Assembly: GCA_016210005.1 (NCBI GenBank)
Contig: JACQVA010000194.1
Location: forward strand, 1-60,528
Source: Deltaproteobacteria bacterium
GTDB lineage: Bacteria > Desulfobacterota > Binatia > HRBIN30 > JACQVA1
Direction: 5' to 3'
DNA: 60,528 nt
Of this stretch, positions 23,881 to 32,188 are shown piece by piece. Made by a program: the position numbers and the translations under genes. Within the stretch, counting starts at the first letter, position 1. Each line of letters begins with the position of its first letter. Under the pieces are notes generated by a model. It was not told the origin of the DNA. It made no database searches and worked only from the letters and a program-made list of their open reading frames with translations.

Positions 23881-24837
23881 ATGAAATTGGTCGTGCTTGA
23901 CGGTTATACGCTCAATCCCGGGGACAACCCGTGGGCTGCGCTGGCGCGGCTGGGTGAGCTCACCGTTTATGATCGGACCGCGCCCGAGCTGACTGTCGAG
24001 CGCGCGCGCCCGGCCGAGATCGTGCTCACCAACAAGACGCCGCTGAGCGCCGCCACGCTGGCGCAGTTGCCGGTGTTGCGGTTCATCGGGGTGCTGGCGA
24101 CGGGCTTCAACGTCGTTGACACCGAGGCCGCACGCGCCCGCGGCATCGCGGTGTCGAATGTTCCCGAGTACGGCACCAACTCCGTGGCGCAGCACGTCTT
24201 CGCCTTGGTGCTTGAGCTGTGCCATGGCGTCGGCCGCCACAACGCGGCGGTGCACGCGGGGGAGTGGAGCCGGGCGCGCGACTTCTGCTTTTGGGAAGCG
24301 CCGCCGCTCGAATTGGCCGGACTGACCATGGGCATCGCCGGCTTCGGTCGCATCGGCCGGCGTGTCGGTGAACTGGCCCACGCCTTCGGCATGAACGTTA
24401 TCGCGGCCGGCGGCTCGCGCCGCGACCCTCCAAACTATGAGCCGTTCGCTTGGGTGGAGATGCCGGAGTTATTCGCGCGCGCCGACGTGGTCAGCCTGCA
24501 CTGCCCGCTGGCCGCCGATAACCACGAGTTCGTCAACCGCGAGTTGCTCGGGCGCATGAAGCCGAGCGCCTTCCTGATCAATACGGCGCGCGGCGGCTTG
24601 GTGCACGAGAGCGCGCTGGCCGAAGCGCTCAACGCGGGCAAGTTGGCGGGCGCCGCGGCCGATGTCGTCTCGGTCGAGCCGATCCGCCCCGACAATCCGT
24701 TGCTGCACGCCCGCAATTGCCTGATCACTCCTCACCTGGCATGGGGCAGCCTGGCCGCCCGCCGCCGGCTGATGGCAATCACGGTCCAGAACGTGGCCGC
24801 TTTCCTTGCCGGCCGGCCGATCAATCTGGTGAACTGA
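23881..24837 (+). CDS. D-2-hydroxyacid dehydrogenase (glycerate dehydrogenase-like)
   Basis: 318 residues from ATG 23881 (M-K-L-V-V-L-D-G-Y-T-L-N). NAD-binding G-F-G-R-I-G-R-R, catalytic Arg in N-T-A-R-G-G-L-V, Glu in the D-V-V-S-V-E-P-I segment, and His in T-P-H-L-A-W. The opening D-G-Y-T-L-N-P-G-D and I-G-V-L-A-T-G-F-N-V-V-D are typical of the hydroxypyruvate/glycerate branch. Reduces a 2-keto acid to the D-hydroxy acid, probably with hydroxypyruvate as substrate; not proven. Cytosolic. Confidence 0.88.
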   Translation: MKLVVLDGYTLNPGDNPWAALARLGELTVYDRTAPELTVERARPAEIVLTNKTPLSAATLAQLPVLRFIGVLATGFNVVDTEAARARGIAVSNVPEYGTNSVAQHVFALVLELCHGVGRHNAAVHAGEWSRARDFCFWEAPPLELAGLTMGIAGFGRIGRRVGELAHAFGMNVIAAGGSRRDPPNYEPFAWVEMPELFARADVVSLHCPLAADNHEFVNRELLGRMKPSAFLINTARGGLVHESALAEALNAGKLAGAAADVVSVEPIRPDNPLLHARNCLITPHLAWGSLAARRRLMAITVQNVAAFLAGRPINLVN

Positions 24838-24956
24838 GAGCGGGCTGGCCCCGGCGATCACCATTTTCTTTCCATTCCCTGGTCGCTGGGATAAACCACC
24901 GGCGTACCGGCGCTGCTGAGGAAGCAAGCGGGCCTCAAGAAGTAGGAGAATTGCCC

Positions 24957-25025
24957 GTGCGGTACTTAGTCGTCGTTGAACAAGGTCCCAAGTCGTTCGG
25001 CGCGTACGTGCCAGATCTGAGCTGA
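24957..25025 (+). pseudogene. N-terminal 22 residues of a HicB-like antitoxin
   Basis: After AGGAG and an 8-base spacer, GTG opens R-Y-L-V-V-V-E-Q-G-P-K-S-F-G-A-Y-V-P-D-L-S and then stops (TGA at 25023-25025). This is the conserved first strand-helix of HicB antitoxins (x-Y-x-V-V-x-E-x-x...G-A-Y-V-P-D-L-P-G-C). The match ends exactly at P-D-L; the P-G-C-x-x-x-G continuation and the rest are missing, and no HicA toxin is nearby. A decayed antitoxin with its ribosome site still present. Confidence 0.65.
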
Positions 25026-25109
25026 TCTACCAGTCCTCCTGTCGGGCCCACGCCCTGGCCCTCGCTCGGCCTTGCAGACACAGCGGCGCCTTTGATCTAC
25101 AAGGAGTAC

Positions 25110-25154
25110 ATGACTGAACCCGCCGTGAGACGGCGGGCAAGGAGGCCGGGTTGA
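25110..25154 (+). CDS. possible 14-residue leader ORF
   Basis: AAGGAG precedes ATG by three bases, and the frame M-T-E-P-A-V-R-R-R-A-R-R-P-G stops at TGA 25152-25154, overlapping the TTG start of the thioesterase as TTGA. The frame contains a perfect hairpin. It may be a translational-coupling leader; such a short frame can also occur by chance. Confidence 0.3.
   Translation: MTEPAVRRRARRPG
25119..25137 (+). promoter_or_regulatory. hairpin just upstream of the thioesterase ribosome-binding site
   Basis: cccgccg / cggcggg form seven G/C pairs around tgaga. AAGGAGG begins two bases after the stem, with TTG five bases further on. No U-tract, so not a terminator. It could set ribosome access or shield the leader. 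Confidence 0.45.
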
Positions 25155-25846
25155 GCGAACAGGACAAGAGGACGGACGACCGTCCGACGATCGATACCGC
25201 CGTCGCCGGCGACGATGCCGTGTGGGTGCAAAAGCGGCGGCTGGCCTACGCCATGCGCGCGGTGATCGAACGTCTGGTTACCACCGAGGCCCCGGAGGCC
25301 GAGCTGCGGGTGGCGGCCGAGCGGCTGGAGCAATACGCGGAACGACTGAAGAAGCAGCCCCGCAAGTATGTGATTTGGGGTCACCCGGAGTCGGCGACGG
25401 CGGGCAGTACCGGCGGCTTCTTCGATCTCAGCCCGCTCATGGGCCACGCCAACCCGCTGGCGCCGCCGCTGGCGCTGTGGGTCGATGGCTCGGTGGTGCG
25501 CGGTAAGGTGACGCTCGGCTGGGCTTACCAGGGGCCGCCCGGGCACGTGCACGGCGGCTTTGTCGCCGCGCTGTTCGATGAGACCCTCGGGCTCACCCAA
25601 TCGCTGTCGGGACAGCCCGGCATGACCGGCACGCTGACCATCCGCTATCGCCGCCCGACTCCGCTGTTCACCGAGCTGCGCCTCGAAAGCACGGTGCAGC
25701 GGGTCGAGGGCCGCAAGATCTTCACCGAAGCGCGCATGTACGCCGGCGAGGTGTTGACCGCGGAGGCCGATGGCCTGTTCATCTCGGTCGATTTGTCGAC
25801 CATGCAAAAGCTGGTTGCGGCCACGCACGTGCCGCATGACGAGTGA
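25151..25846 (+). CDS. PaaI/4HBT-family hotdog thioesterase
   Basis: 231 residues from a TTG start with a good AAGGAGG. The first ~100 residues are helical. The hotdog domain follows with G-P-P-G-H-V-H-G-G-F-V-A-A-L-F-D-E-T-L-G, the family's His-Gly-Gly...Asp-Glu signature, and L-T-I-R-Y-R-R-P-T-P-L. Likely hydrolyses an acyl-CoA thioester. The 3' end is 26 bases before ispH's chosen start. Confidence 0.85.
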   Translation: MSEQDKRTDDRPTIDTAVAGDDAVWVQKRRLAYAMRAVIERLVTTEAPEAELRVAAERLEQYAERLKKQPRKYVIWGHPESATAGSTGGFFDLSPLMGHANPLAPPLALWVDGSVVRGKVTLGWAYQGPPGHVHGGFVAALFDETLGLTQSLSGQPGMTGTLTIRYRRPTPLFTELRLESTVQRVEGRKIFTEARMYAGEVLTAEADGLFISVDLSTMQKLVAATHVPHDE

Positions 25847-25872
25847 GCGCGCGAGGCTGCTACAGTACCGGC

Positions 25873-26844
25873 ATGTCCACTGAGTTTACGACCGCACCGG
25901 CAATCGTGCTGGCGAGCCCGCGGGGTTTTTGCGCCGGGGTGTCGTACGCGATTGAGATCGTCAACCTCGTACTCGACCGCTACGGCCCGCCGGTGTACGT
26001 GCGTCACGAGATCGTGCACAACCGCCACGTGGTCGAGCAGCTGCGCGCCAAGGGGGCTTGCTTTGTCGAGGATCTCGCCGGCGTGCCCGCGGGCAGCCTG
26101 CTGATTTTCAGCGCCCACGGCGTCTCTCCGGCGGTGCGCGAGCAAGCCTGCAGCGGCGGTCTGCGGGTAATTGATGCCACCTGCCCACTCGTGACAAAAG
26201 TTCACTTGCAGGCGCTGAAGTATGCCCGCGAGGGTTACGAGATTCTGTTGATCGGGCACCGCGGCCACGTCGAGGTCGAAGGCACCCTCGGCCACGCCCC
26301 CGAGCGCATGTATCTGGTCGAGACGGTGGCGGACGTTGCCAGCGTACCGGTGCGCCAGCACGAGCGGGTGGCGGTGGTGACGCAGACGACGCTGTCGGTG
26401 GACGACACCCGCGCTATCGTCGAGGCGATCAAGCAGCGCTTCCCGGCCGTTTGCACGCCGCCGAAGGACGATATCTGCTATGCCACCCAGAACCGGCAAA
26501 CGGCGGTGAAAGCGCTGGCGCGGCTGACCGACCTGGTGCTGGTGTTGGGCTCGCCGACTTCGAGCAACGCCAACCGGCTGGTCGAGGTAGCCCGGCAGGC
26601 GGGAACCAGCGCACGCCTGATCGAGGATGCCGCCGGCATCGAGCCCTGGTGGCTGCAAGGGGTACGTGCGGTCGGCCTCAGCGCCGGCGCCTCGACGCCC
26701 GAGCCGCTGGTGGCGGCAACGATTGCGCGCCTGCAAGCCTTGGGGTGCGGCGCGGTACGCGACTTGACCACGGCGCAGGAGAACGTCACCTTCCCGTTAC
26801 CGCGCGAGCTGCGCGATCACGGCGCCAACTCGCCGGCCGGATAG
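25873..26844 (+). CDS. ispH: 4-hydroxy-3-methylbut-2-enyl diphosphate reductase
   Basis: 323 residues from ATG 25873 (M-S-T-E-F-T-T); an in-frame ATG at 25843 overlaps the thioesterase stop. The three [4Fe-4S] Cys are in R-G-F-C-A-G-V, D-A-T-C-P-L-V and D-D-I-C-Y-A-T-Q-N-R. Also seen are Y-V-R-H-E-I-V-H-N and F-S-A-H-G-V-S (substrate His), T-Q-T-T-L-S-V-D-D, L-G-S-P-T-S-S-N-A-N-R-L and G-L-S-A-G-A-S-T-P-E. Last step of the MEP isoprenoid route, making IPP and DMAPP. Cytosolic. Confidence 0.95.
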   Translation: MSTEFTTAPAIVLASPRGFCAGVSYAIEIVNLVLDRYGPPVYVRHEIVHNRHVVEQLRAKGACFVEDLAGVPAGSLLIFSAHGVSPAVREQACSGGLRVIDATCPLVTKVHLQALKYAREGYEILLIGHRGHVEVEGTLGHAPERMYLVETVADVASVPVRQHERVAVVTQTTLSVDDTRAIVEAIKQRFPAVCTPPKDDICYATQNRQTAVKALARLTDLVLVLGSPTSSNANRLVEVARQAGTSARLIEDAAGIEPWWLQGVRAVGLSAGASTPEPLVAATIARLQALGCGAVRDLTTAQENVTFPLPRELRDHGANSPAG

Positions 26845-26868
26845 AAGCTCGGCGGCGGTGCGCCGCGT

Positions 26869-27732
26869 TCAGAACTCGACCAAGAACCCCTCGGTCTCTT
26901 CGCTCTCGGCTTCGGTTACCAGCACGCGGGCGCGGGTGTAGTGGTCCGCGGGGTAGAAAAGGTAGCCCTGCGCTGACGAGTCGCGGCCCATCTCGGTGGT
27001 GGTTAACAGCTTGGCCTCGATCTGCGGAGGCAAGGCCGCGAGGTCGCTGCCGGGCTGGCCGGGTACCATGGCCGCCGCCGCTTGTCGCAGCCGCTCCATT
27101 ACCGCGGCTACGCTCAGCGGGTGCACGCGCTGGTTGTCGGCGCGCACCATCACGATTTCCTGGGGCTCGAGTTGGTAACGGCGCTCGCTGCGGTTGTTGA
27201 TCACGACCCGTATCGGCAGAACTCCGGCAGCGCCGAAGTCGGCGGCGAATTCCATGCGCGACTCGTATCCCGGCATCGGCGTAATCAGGACCTCGAAGCC
27301 CTGCTGCTTGCGTTTTGCCAGGGGCAAAGCCGCCTGTTGCTGCGCCACGGCGGCGTGCGCCTGGCGCTGGCTCACCAGGCCGGTGAAGGCGAGGTAGAAG
27401 CCGCGCTTGAAGTCGAGTTGTCCAAGCAACTTGCCGTCCTCGCTGGCCGCGATCGTCGGCCCGGTGGCGGCACAGCTCAGCGCCACCGTCACGCTCTTCG
27501 CGCCGTCGTCGCGTGCGCCCTTGATGAACCCCTGCCCACCCGCGGCCGCGGGTGAAAACGCCGTGATGGTGTAGCCCATCGCCTTGAGCGTGTCGTGGGC
27601 GCAGCGATTGGCCTCCTCGCACGAGAGCGCTTGATCCCGCAACTCGAACTGGCGCACCGGCGGGGTGCATGCCGCCAGCAGTAGGACCGCGATCAGCAAG
27701 GTGTGAGGCGTGAGGTGGGGCAAGGTTCGCAC
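26869..27732 (-). CDS. lipoprotein of unknown function, paralogue A
   Basis: 287 residues. Signal ends with lipobox L-L-A-A-C (Cys22). It then reads S-C-E-E-A-N-R-C-A-H-D-T-L-K-A-M-G-Y-T-I-T, a beta-rich middle (R-V-V-I-N-N-R-S-E-R-R-Y-Q-L-E-P-Q-E-I) and an end E-S-E-E-T-E-G-F-L-V-E-F. The gene 18 bases upstream has the same design: Cys...A..A..A-x-M-G-Y near the start, I-N-R-S-x-R-x-Y-R/Q-x-x-x-x-E in the middle, and E-G-F-x-(I/V)-E-F at the end. So this is a tandem duplication. No known family recognised. Confidence 0.75.
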   Translation of the reverse strand: MRTLPHLTPHTLLIAVLLLAACTPPVRQFELRDQALSCEEANRCAHDTLKAMGYTITAFSPAAAGGQGFIKGARDDGAKSVTVALSCAATGPTIAASEDGKLLGQLDFKRGFYLAFTGLVSQRQAHAAVAQQQAALPLAKRKQQGFEVLITPMPGYESRMEFAADFGAAGVLPIRVVINNRSERRYQLEPQEIVMVRADNQRVHPLSVAAVMERLRQAAAAMVPGQPGSDLAALPPQIEAKLLTTTEMGRDSSAQGYLFYPADHYTRARVLVTEAESEETEGFLVEF

Positions 27733-27750
27733 GGCTAGGCTCCGTCGCGC

Positions 27751-28605
27751 TCAGAATTCGATAGCGAAGCCCTCAGGCTCATCGCCTTCGATGTCGATGA
27801 GGACGATCTTGGCCCGGCGATAGGCCGCGGCCTGGAAGTAGAGATAACCGCTCAGCGAGCCCCCGGCGGGGACATCGCCGTCAGCCACCGCGGCCTTCGT
27901 CATCGCCGCTTCCGCTTCGGCGCGTCCGGGCTGCGCCAGCGGCTTGGCGGCCGCCGCCGGCGACAGCGGCCGTACCCGCACACCCTGCTCCGTGATCAGC
28001 TCGACTTCAGCTTGCCGAAAACGGTAGTGGCGCGGGCTGCGGTTGATGATCTCGATCTTCACCGGGGTGATCCCTGCCGCCGGCAGATCAAAACCGAAAG
28101 TGAGTTGCGCTGCACCACTGCGGATGGGCTCGACACTAAGTGCCAGCGCCGGCGGGGGCTCGTCGCTCACGCGCGGCTGGATCAGCTTGCGCTCCACCTT
28201 CTCCTGCAAGGCCTCGGTGAACCTTTGGCCGAATGTCAACTGAGTACTGACACCTTCGTCGCTGACCGCGTCGAACTGCGAGCCGGTGTCGGAGCAGGTG
28301 ATGGTGACGGCGACGCTGCCTTGTGAGCCCGCTTGCGGCGCCGCGGGCACCCACCCCGTCTCACGCACTCCGACGACTTTGCCGGGAGCGCCGGGCTTGG
28401 CCGGCTCCACGCTGGTGACCGAGTAACCCATCTTGGCGAGCGCGGCGCGGGCGGCGCGGGTGGCTTGGGCGCAAGCCAGTTGCGGTTGGCTCACCCGCAC
28501 CGGGCGGCGCACGGCGCACCCGCTCGCTACCGCGCACAGCCCGATGACCAGTACGATCATCGCCGCGCGCCGGTGTGCCGCGGAGCTGGCGAGCATTCCT
28601 TCCAT
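27751..28605 (-). CDS. lipoprotein of unknown function, paralogue B
   Basis: 284 residues. Signal with lipobox V-A-S-G-C. Shared features with its neighbour: C-A-Q-A-T-R-A-A-R-A-A-L-A-K-M-G-Y, K-I-E-I-I-N-R-S-P-R-H-Y-R-F, and the ending E-P-E-G-F-A-I-E-F. The middle adds a long polar helix (R-F-T-E-A-L-Q-E-K-V-E-R-K). An ATG at 28560 would shorten the signal. Divergent from the hydrolase gene. The pair is probably expressed together at the outer membrane. Confidence 0.75.
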   Translation of the reverse strand: MEGMLASSAAHRRAAMIVLVIGLCAVASGCAVRRPVRVSQPQLACAQATRAARAALAKMGYSVTSVEPAKPGAPGKVVGVRETGWVPAAPQAGSQGSVAVTITCSDTGSQFDAVSDEGVSTQLTFGQRFTEALQEKVERKLIQPRVSDEPPPALALSVEPIRSGAAQLTFGFDLPAAGITPVKIEIINRSPRHYRFRQAEVELITEQGVRVRPLSPAAAAKPLAQPGRAEAEAAMTKAAVADGDVPAGGSLSGYLYFQAAAYRRAKIVLIDIEGDEPEGFAIEF

Positions 28606-28727
28606 CAGCCGTATTCAACCACGACGGGGGCGGCGATTTCAAAGCATTCGGGGCCAACGGCTGCCTGCGCCCCCGACTGGCGCTGGTGCACGCCCCAAGC
28701 TATCGTCCGCGGCGCACGGAGGCCGCC

Positions 28728-29603
28728 ATGGCACAGGCACTGATCGGACCGACATCGCACTACTTCTATTCGCAGCGGCTTAAGCTGCACTACGTCGACT
28801 GGGGCAATCACCGCCGGCCACCGTTGCTGCTCATCCACGGCGGCCGCGATCACGCGCGCAACTGGGATTGGGTGGCGCAGGAGCTGCGCCACGACTATCA
28901 CCTGATCGCCCCCGACTTACGCGGCCACGGCGACTCCCAGTGGTCAGTCGGCGGCAGCTACGCCATGGTCGATTACACCCTCGATGTGGCGCAGCTGCTC
29001 GACGCCCTCGGCCTGTTTCCCATCACCATCATCGGCCATTCGCTCGGCGGCGCGATCGCCTTGCAGTATACCGGCACCTATCCGGAGCGGGTAGGCAAGG
29101 TGGTGGCGATCGAAGGGCTCGGGCCGCCACCGGGCCTCATCCGCCCGCGGCCCGCACCCGCGCGCATGCTCGAATGGATCGCCGAAATGCAAGCGCTCGC
29201 CCGCCGCCATCCGCATCGCTACAAGAGCCTCGACGAGGCGATCGAGCGCATGCGCGAAGCCAACCCGCACCTCTCGGCTGAGCAGGCCCGCCATCTCACC
29301 ATCCACGGCAGCTACCGCGACGAAGACGGTACCTACCTGTGGAAGTTCGACAACTACGTGCGCGCCGCCTCGCCCTATCTGTTCAACATGGACGACGCCG
29401 TCGAGTTGTGGGGCCAGATCACCTGCCCGGTGCTGTTGGTGCGCGGCACCGAGTCGTGGGCCTCCGATCCCGACCAGGATGGCCGCGCGAAGTCGTTCAA
29501 GGACTATCGCGCCGTCAACATCGAGCGCGCCGGCCATTGGGTGCACCACGATCAGCTCGACGTGTTCCTGAAACACGTACGCGAATTCCTCGCGGCGCCG
29601 TGA
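28728..29603 (+). CDS. alpha/beta-fold hydrolase
   Basis: 291 residues from the ATG at 28728, preceded by CGGAGG. Oxyanion strand L-L-I-H-G-G-R-D-H, nucleophile elbow I-I-G-H-S-L-G-G, acidic residue in V-R-G-T-E-S, and His in A-G-H-W-V-H-H-D. The alternative ATG at 28575 would run through the divergent lipoprotein's promoter region. Substrate unknown; the cap helices (about 145-215) are Arg- and His-rich. Confidence 0.88.
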   Translation: MAQALIGPTSHYFYSQRLKLHYVDWGNHRRPPLLLIHGGRDHARNWDWVAQELRHDYHLIAPDLRGHGDSQWSVGGSYAMVDYTLDVAQLLDALGLFPITIIGHSLGGAIALQYTGTYPERVGKVVAIEGLGPPPGLIRPRPAPARMLEWIAEMQALARRHPHRYKSLDEAIERMREANPHLSAEQARHLTIHGSYRDEDGTYLWKFDNYVRAASPYLFNMDDAVELWGQITCPVLLVRGTESWASDPDQDGRAKSFKDYRAVNIERAGHWVHHDQLDVFLKHVREFLAAP

Positions 29604-29704
29604 GTCGGGCCAAGGGCGGCCGCGGGTTGGCACTGGCGGTGGCTTGGCGCACCACTGCCAGCAGCGCCACCGCCCGCGGCATGCCCGAGGCGGGGCCTCA
29701 GCAA

Positions 29705-31252
29705 CTACGCCTTGTAACGGTCCCAGTTGGTCTTGATGTAGTTAGCGGCGACGTAGGACCAGGCCATGATGGTCAGCGACGGGTCGACGCTGAGCGGGCC
29801 GGGAAAGGCGCTGCCGTCGCATACGAACAGGCGCTTGAGATGATGGCACTCGTGGTTTGAATCGATCACCGAGAACAGCGGGTCGCGCCCCATGCGGGCG
29901 GCTCCGGCCGGGTGCGGCGCCGCGAACATCATCGAGCCGGCACGGATGTCGACGCGGTCAAGCGCGGCGATCTGCTTCTCGTCTTTGACGCGGGTGCCGA
30001 GGCGGTCGGGCACGATCACTTCCTTGGCGCCGCTGGCCAACAACAGCAGCGCCTGCTTCTTGAAGGCGTCGCGAATCTTCAACTCATCGAGACCGCGGAT
30101 TTCGTAGTGGTAGCGTGGGCGGTGTTGGCGATCGAGGGTGATGCGGCCGGGGTTCTCGTCGTCGATCCAGGCGATGCAGCTGCCGATGCGCGGCGCCTGT
30201 TCCATCAGCGCGCGGTGTTCGAGGCCCAAGCCGGGCAGCACCGCGGCCAGCAGCGCCGGCTGCAGTTGGTTGGGGTGCAGCAGGTAGCCGCCTTCGAGGT
30301 AACGCCTGCCGTCCATGCGTTGGAGCCGGAAGCGCATCGTGCCGGTGGCGGCCGGGATGTTGCGCCACATGACGATGTCCTTGTCGTAGAGCGCGAACAG
30401 CATCGGGCACGGGTTGCCGAAGAGTTGCTTGCCGACGGCGGGACCGCCGAGCCGGTTCCGCAACAAGATGACGGCCGAATTGAAGCCACCGGCGGCCAGC
30501 ACCACCACCTTTGAGCGCAAGTGCAGGCGGTACGGCCCGGGCCGATTGCGGCGGCGATCGAGAAAGACCGCGCTCAGGCCGGTGGCCTGGCCGCCGGCGG
30601 TGAGGATGTGCTCGACCCGGCAGTCGGCGAAGAGCTTGGCGCCGCCGGCAAGAGCCGCGGGGATGTGGGTCACCAGCTGTGACTGCTTGGCGTTGTAAGC
30701 GCAGCCCTGCATACAGTAGCCACTGCGCATGCAGCCGCGCCGCGCCTGGTGGACGGGCTCGACCTCCCACCCCAGCCGCCGCGCGCCTTGGTCGAAGGTC
30801 AGGTTCATCGTGTTGTAGAGGTCGGGGGTGGCGGGATGGATATTGAGGTCGTGTTCGATGCGGTCGAAGTACGGCGCCAACTCCTCGTGCGAATGACCCT
30901 CGACGCCCAAGCCGGCGAAGCGCTCGCAGCGGTCGCGCGGCGTGCGCCAGCTGTCGGCCCAGTAATGGACGCTGGCGCCGCCGACGCAGTTGCCGTACTG
31001 GAGCGTAATCTGACCGTTGCTGGTGGTGGTGAACCCGCGCCCGCCGTCGAGGCGGATCAGCATGTCGTCTTCGCGCTGATCGAAGTCGCCGTGTCTGGCG
31101 CTGTAGTAACCGCCTTGTTCGACCATCGCCACCGACAAGCCCGCGGCGGCCAGCTCCTTGGCCACCGTGGCGCCACCGCAGCCGGAGCCGACGACGGCGA
31201 CGTCGACGGTTTCGCTGATGTCGTGTTTGACCTCGTTGCCCTGAACAATCAT
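29705..31252 (-). CDS. GMC-family FAD oxidoreductase
   Basis: 515 residues from ATG 31250-31252. Rossmann motif V-G-S-G-C-G-G-A-T-V-A-K-E-L and E-Q-G-G-Y-Y; N-C-V-G-G-A-S-V-H-Y-W before the substrate site; A-A-H/H-P-A-G-A-A-R-M-G and V-D-P-S-L-T-I-M-A-W-S near the catalytic His end. Oxidises an alcohol or sugar group. Its ATG overlaps the upstream gene's TGA by one base (TGATG), so the two are translated together, as in large and small subunits of membrane gluconate-type dehydrogenases. Confidence 0.88.
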   Translation of the reverse strand: MIVQGNEVKHDISETVDVAVVGSGCGGATVAKELAAAGLSVAMVEQGGYYSARHGDFDQREDDMLIRLDGGRGFTTTSNGQITLQYGNCVGGASVHYWADSWRTPRDRCERFAGLGVEGHSHEELAPYFDRIEHDLNIHPATPDLYNTMNLTFDQGARRLGWEVEPVHQARRGCMRSGYCMQGCAYNAKQSQLVTHIPAALAGGAKLFADCRVEHILTAGGQATGLSAVFLDRRRNRPGPYRLHLRSKVVVLAAGGFNSAVILLRNRLGGPAVGKQLFGNPCPMLFALYDKDIVMWRNIPAATGTMRFRLQRMDGRRYLEGGYLLHPNQLQPALLAAVLPGLGLEHRALMEQAPRIGSCIAWIDDENPGRITLDRQHRPRYHYEIRGLDELKIRDAFKKQALLLLASGAKEVIVPDRLGTRVKDEKQIAALDRVDIRAGSMMFAAPHPAGAARMGRDPLFSVIDSNHECHHLKRLFVCDGSAFPGPLSVDPSLTIMAWSYVAANYIKTNWDRYKA

Positions 31253-31878
31253 CACGCGCTCTCCACGAGGTTGTGGGCCTCGGGCAACTTGCGATCCATT
31301 GTTGGCCCGGCATAACCGATCTGCCGCCAAGTGCGCTCGTCGGTGTAGTGGAAGAACTGCGCCATGAAGCGCAGGCCGTTCACCGGATCACGCCTGATGC
31401 TGATATCGGAGCGCGACATCGCGACTAGAAAGGTTTCCCGGGCAGCCGGCGCCAGGCGGCTGAAGCGCCGCCAGTAGCCGCTGGCCAGCGGCAGGTACTC
31501 GATCAGCAAGAGCGCGTTCTTGACATCTGCGAGCACAGCCGAGTCGGGGTGGAAGGTCAACTCTTTGTCGACGCGTTTGGCGATGGCCGTGTCAGCCGCC
31601 GTCGGCGTGCCCGGCTTGGCGCTGACGGCGGTCGCACAGAACGCGCTGAGGATGGCGAACTCTCTCAGCGTCAGTGCCATCGGACGGTAATCAGCGAGCA
31701 ACTCCAACTCCGCCGCCGAGCAGCCCGACATGGCGATGGCTCCGGCGGTCGAGAGCGCGAGCGTGGTTGCGGCGCTCAGTCTGAGAAAGCCGCGGCGATC
31801 GATCGGGCCGCCCGCTACGCAGGCGCCGTCGATTGCCGCGGCGTGTAACTCGTCGTCGGCTTCCCGGGGGGCGATCAT
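31252..31878 (-). CDS. Tat-exported small subunit (gluconate 2-dehydrogenase subunit 3-like)
   Basis: 208 residues. Twin-arginine signal D-R-R-G-F-L-R-L-S-A-A-T-T-L-A-L, then S-G-C (possible lipobox). A helical domain with L-T-L-R-E-F-A-I-L-S-A-F-C-A-T-A-V and R-D-P-V-N-G-L-R-F-M-A-Q-F-F-H-Y-T-D matches the small-subunit family that escorts GMC oxidoreductases through the Tat system. The GMC partner has no signal of its own, so it may be exported as a complex; that is inference from the pairing. Confidence 0.75.
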   Translation of the reverse strand: MIAPREADDELHAAAIDGACVAGGPIDRRGFLRLSAATTLALSTAGAIAMSGCSAAELELLADYRPMALTLREFAILSAFCATAVSAKPGTPTAADTAIAKRVDKELTFHPDSAVLADVKNALLLIEYLPLASGYWRRFSRLAPAARETFLVAMSRSDISIRRDPVNGLRFMAQFFHYTDERTWRQIGYAGPTMDRKLPEAHNLVESA

Positions 31879-32089
31879 AGTGGCCTCCAGCTACCCCGCG
31901 ATCGCCACGGCGTCAATGCGTGGAGCAGCCCCAGGCCAACGGCCAGCAGCCCGACCTGTTCGCTGACTTCAACGGCGGCCCGCCTGCTCCGCCTGCAGCC
32001 GTACGCGACGCGGCCCTCGGCAATGCGTTCCCGGCATTCTTGCCCTACGCAGCGGTTTCAGTTAAGTAGCTCGGCGTCAACCTGCCCGT

Positions 32090-32162
32090 GGGGCTGTAGC
32101 TCAGTTGGGAGAGCGCCTGAATGGCATTCAGGAGGTCGACGGTTCGACTCCGTTCAGCTCCA
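32090..32162 (+). tRNA. tRNA-Ala (GGC anticodon)
   Basis: 73 bases fold into a full cloverleaf. The acceptor pairs ggggctg with cagctcc plus discriminator a (one G-U). The D arm is gctcagttgggagagc, the anticodon stem-loop cctga/atggcat/tcagg with GGC at 34-36, and the T arm cgacggttcgactccg. The 3' CCA is not encoded. Preceded by a ~210-base gene-free stretch (31879-32089). Confidence 0.97.
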
Positions 32163-32188
32163 TTTCTCACCTCTCGTTGATCACGCCT

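Noticed and set aside
22906-24381. 491-codon minus-strand frame crossing lnt, CMD and dehydrogenase genes
   Set aside because: It spans three recognisable genes in other frames and is low-complexity; an antisense artefact of high GC.
25119-25137. Hairpin as a Rho-independent terminator
   Set aside because: No T-run follows, and it lies directly before a ribosome-binding site.
28575-28727. Longer start for the alpha/beta hydrolase
   Set aside because: The extra 51 codons cover the divergent lipoprotein's start region and lack family similarity; ATG 28728 has a good ribosome site.
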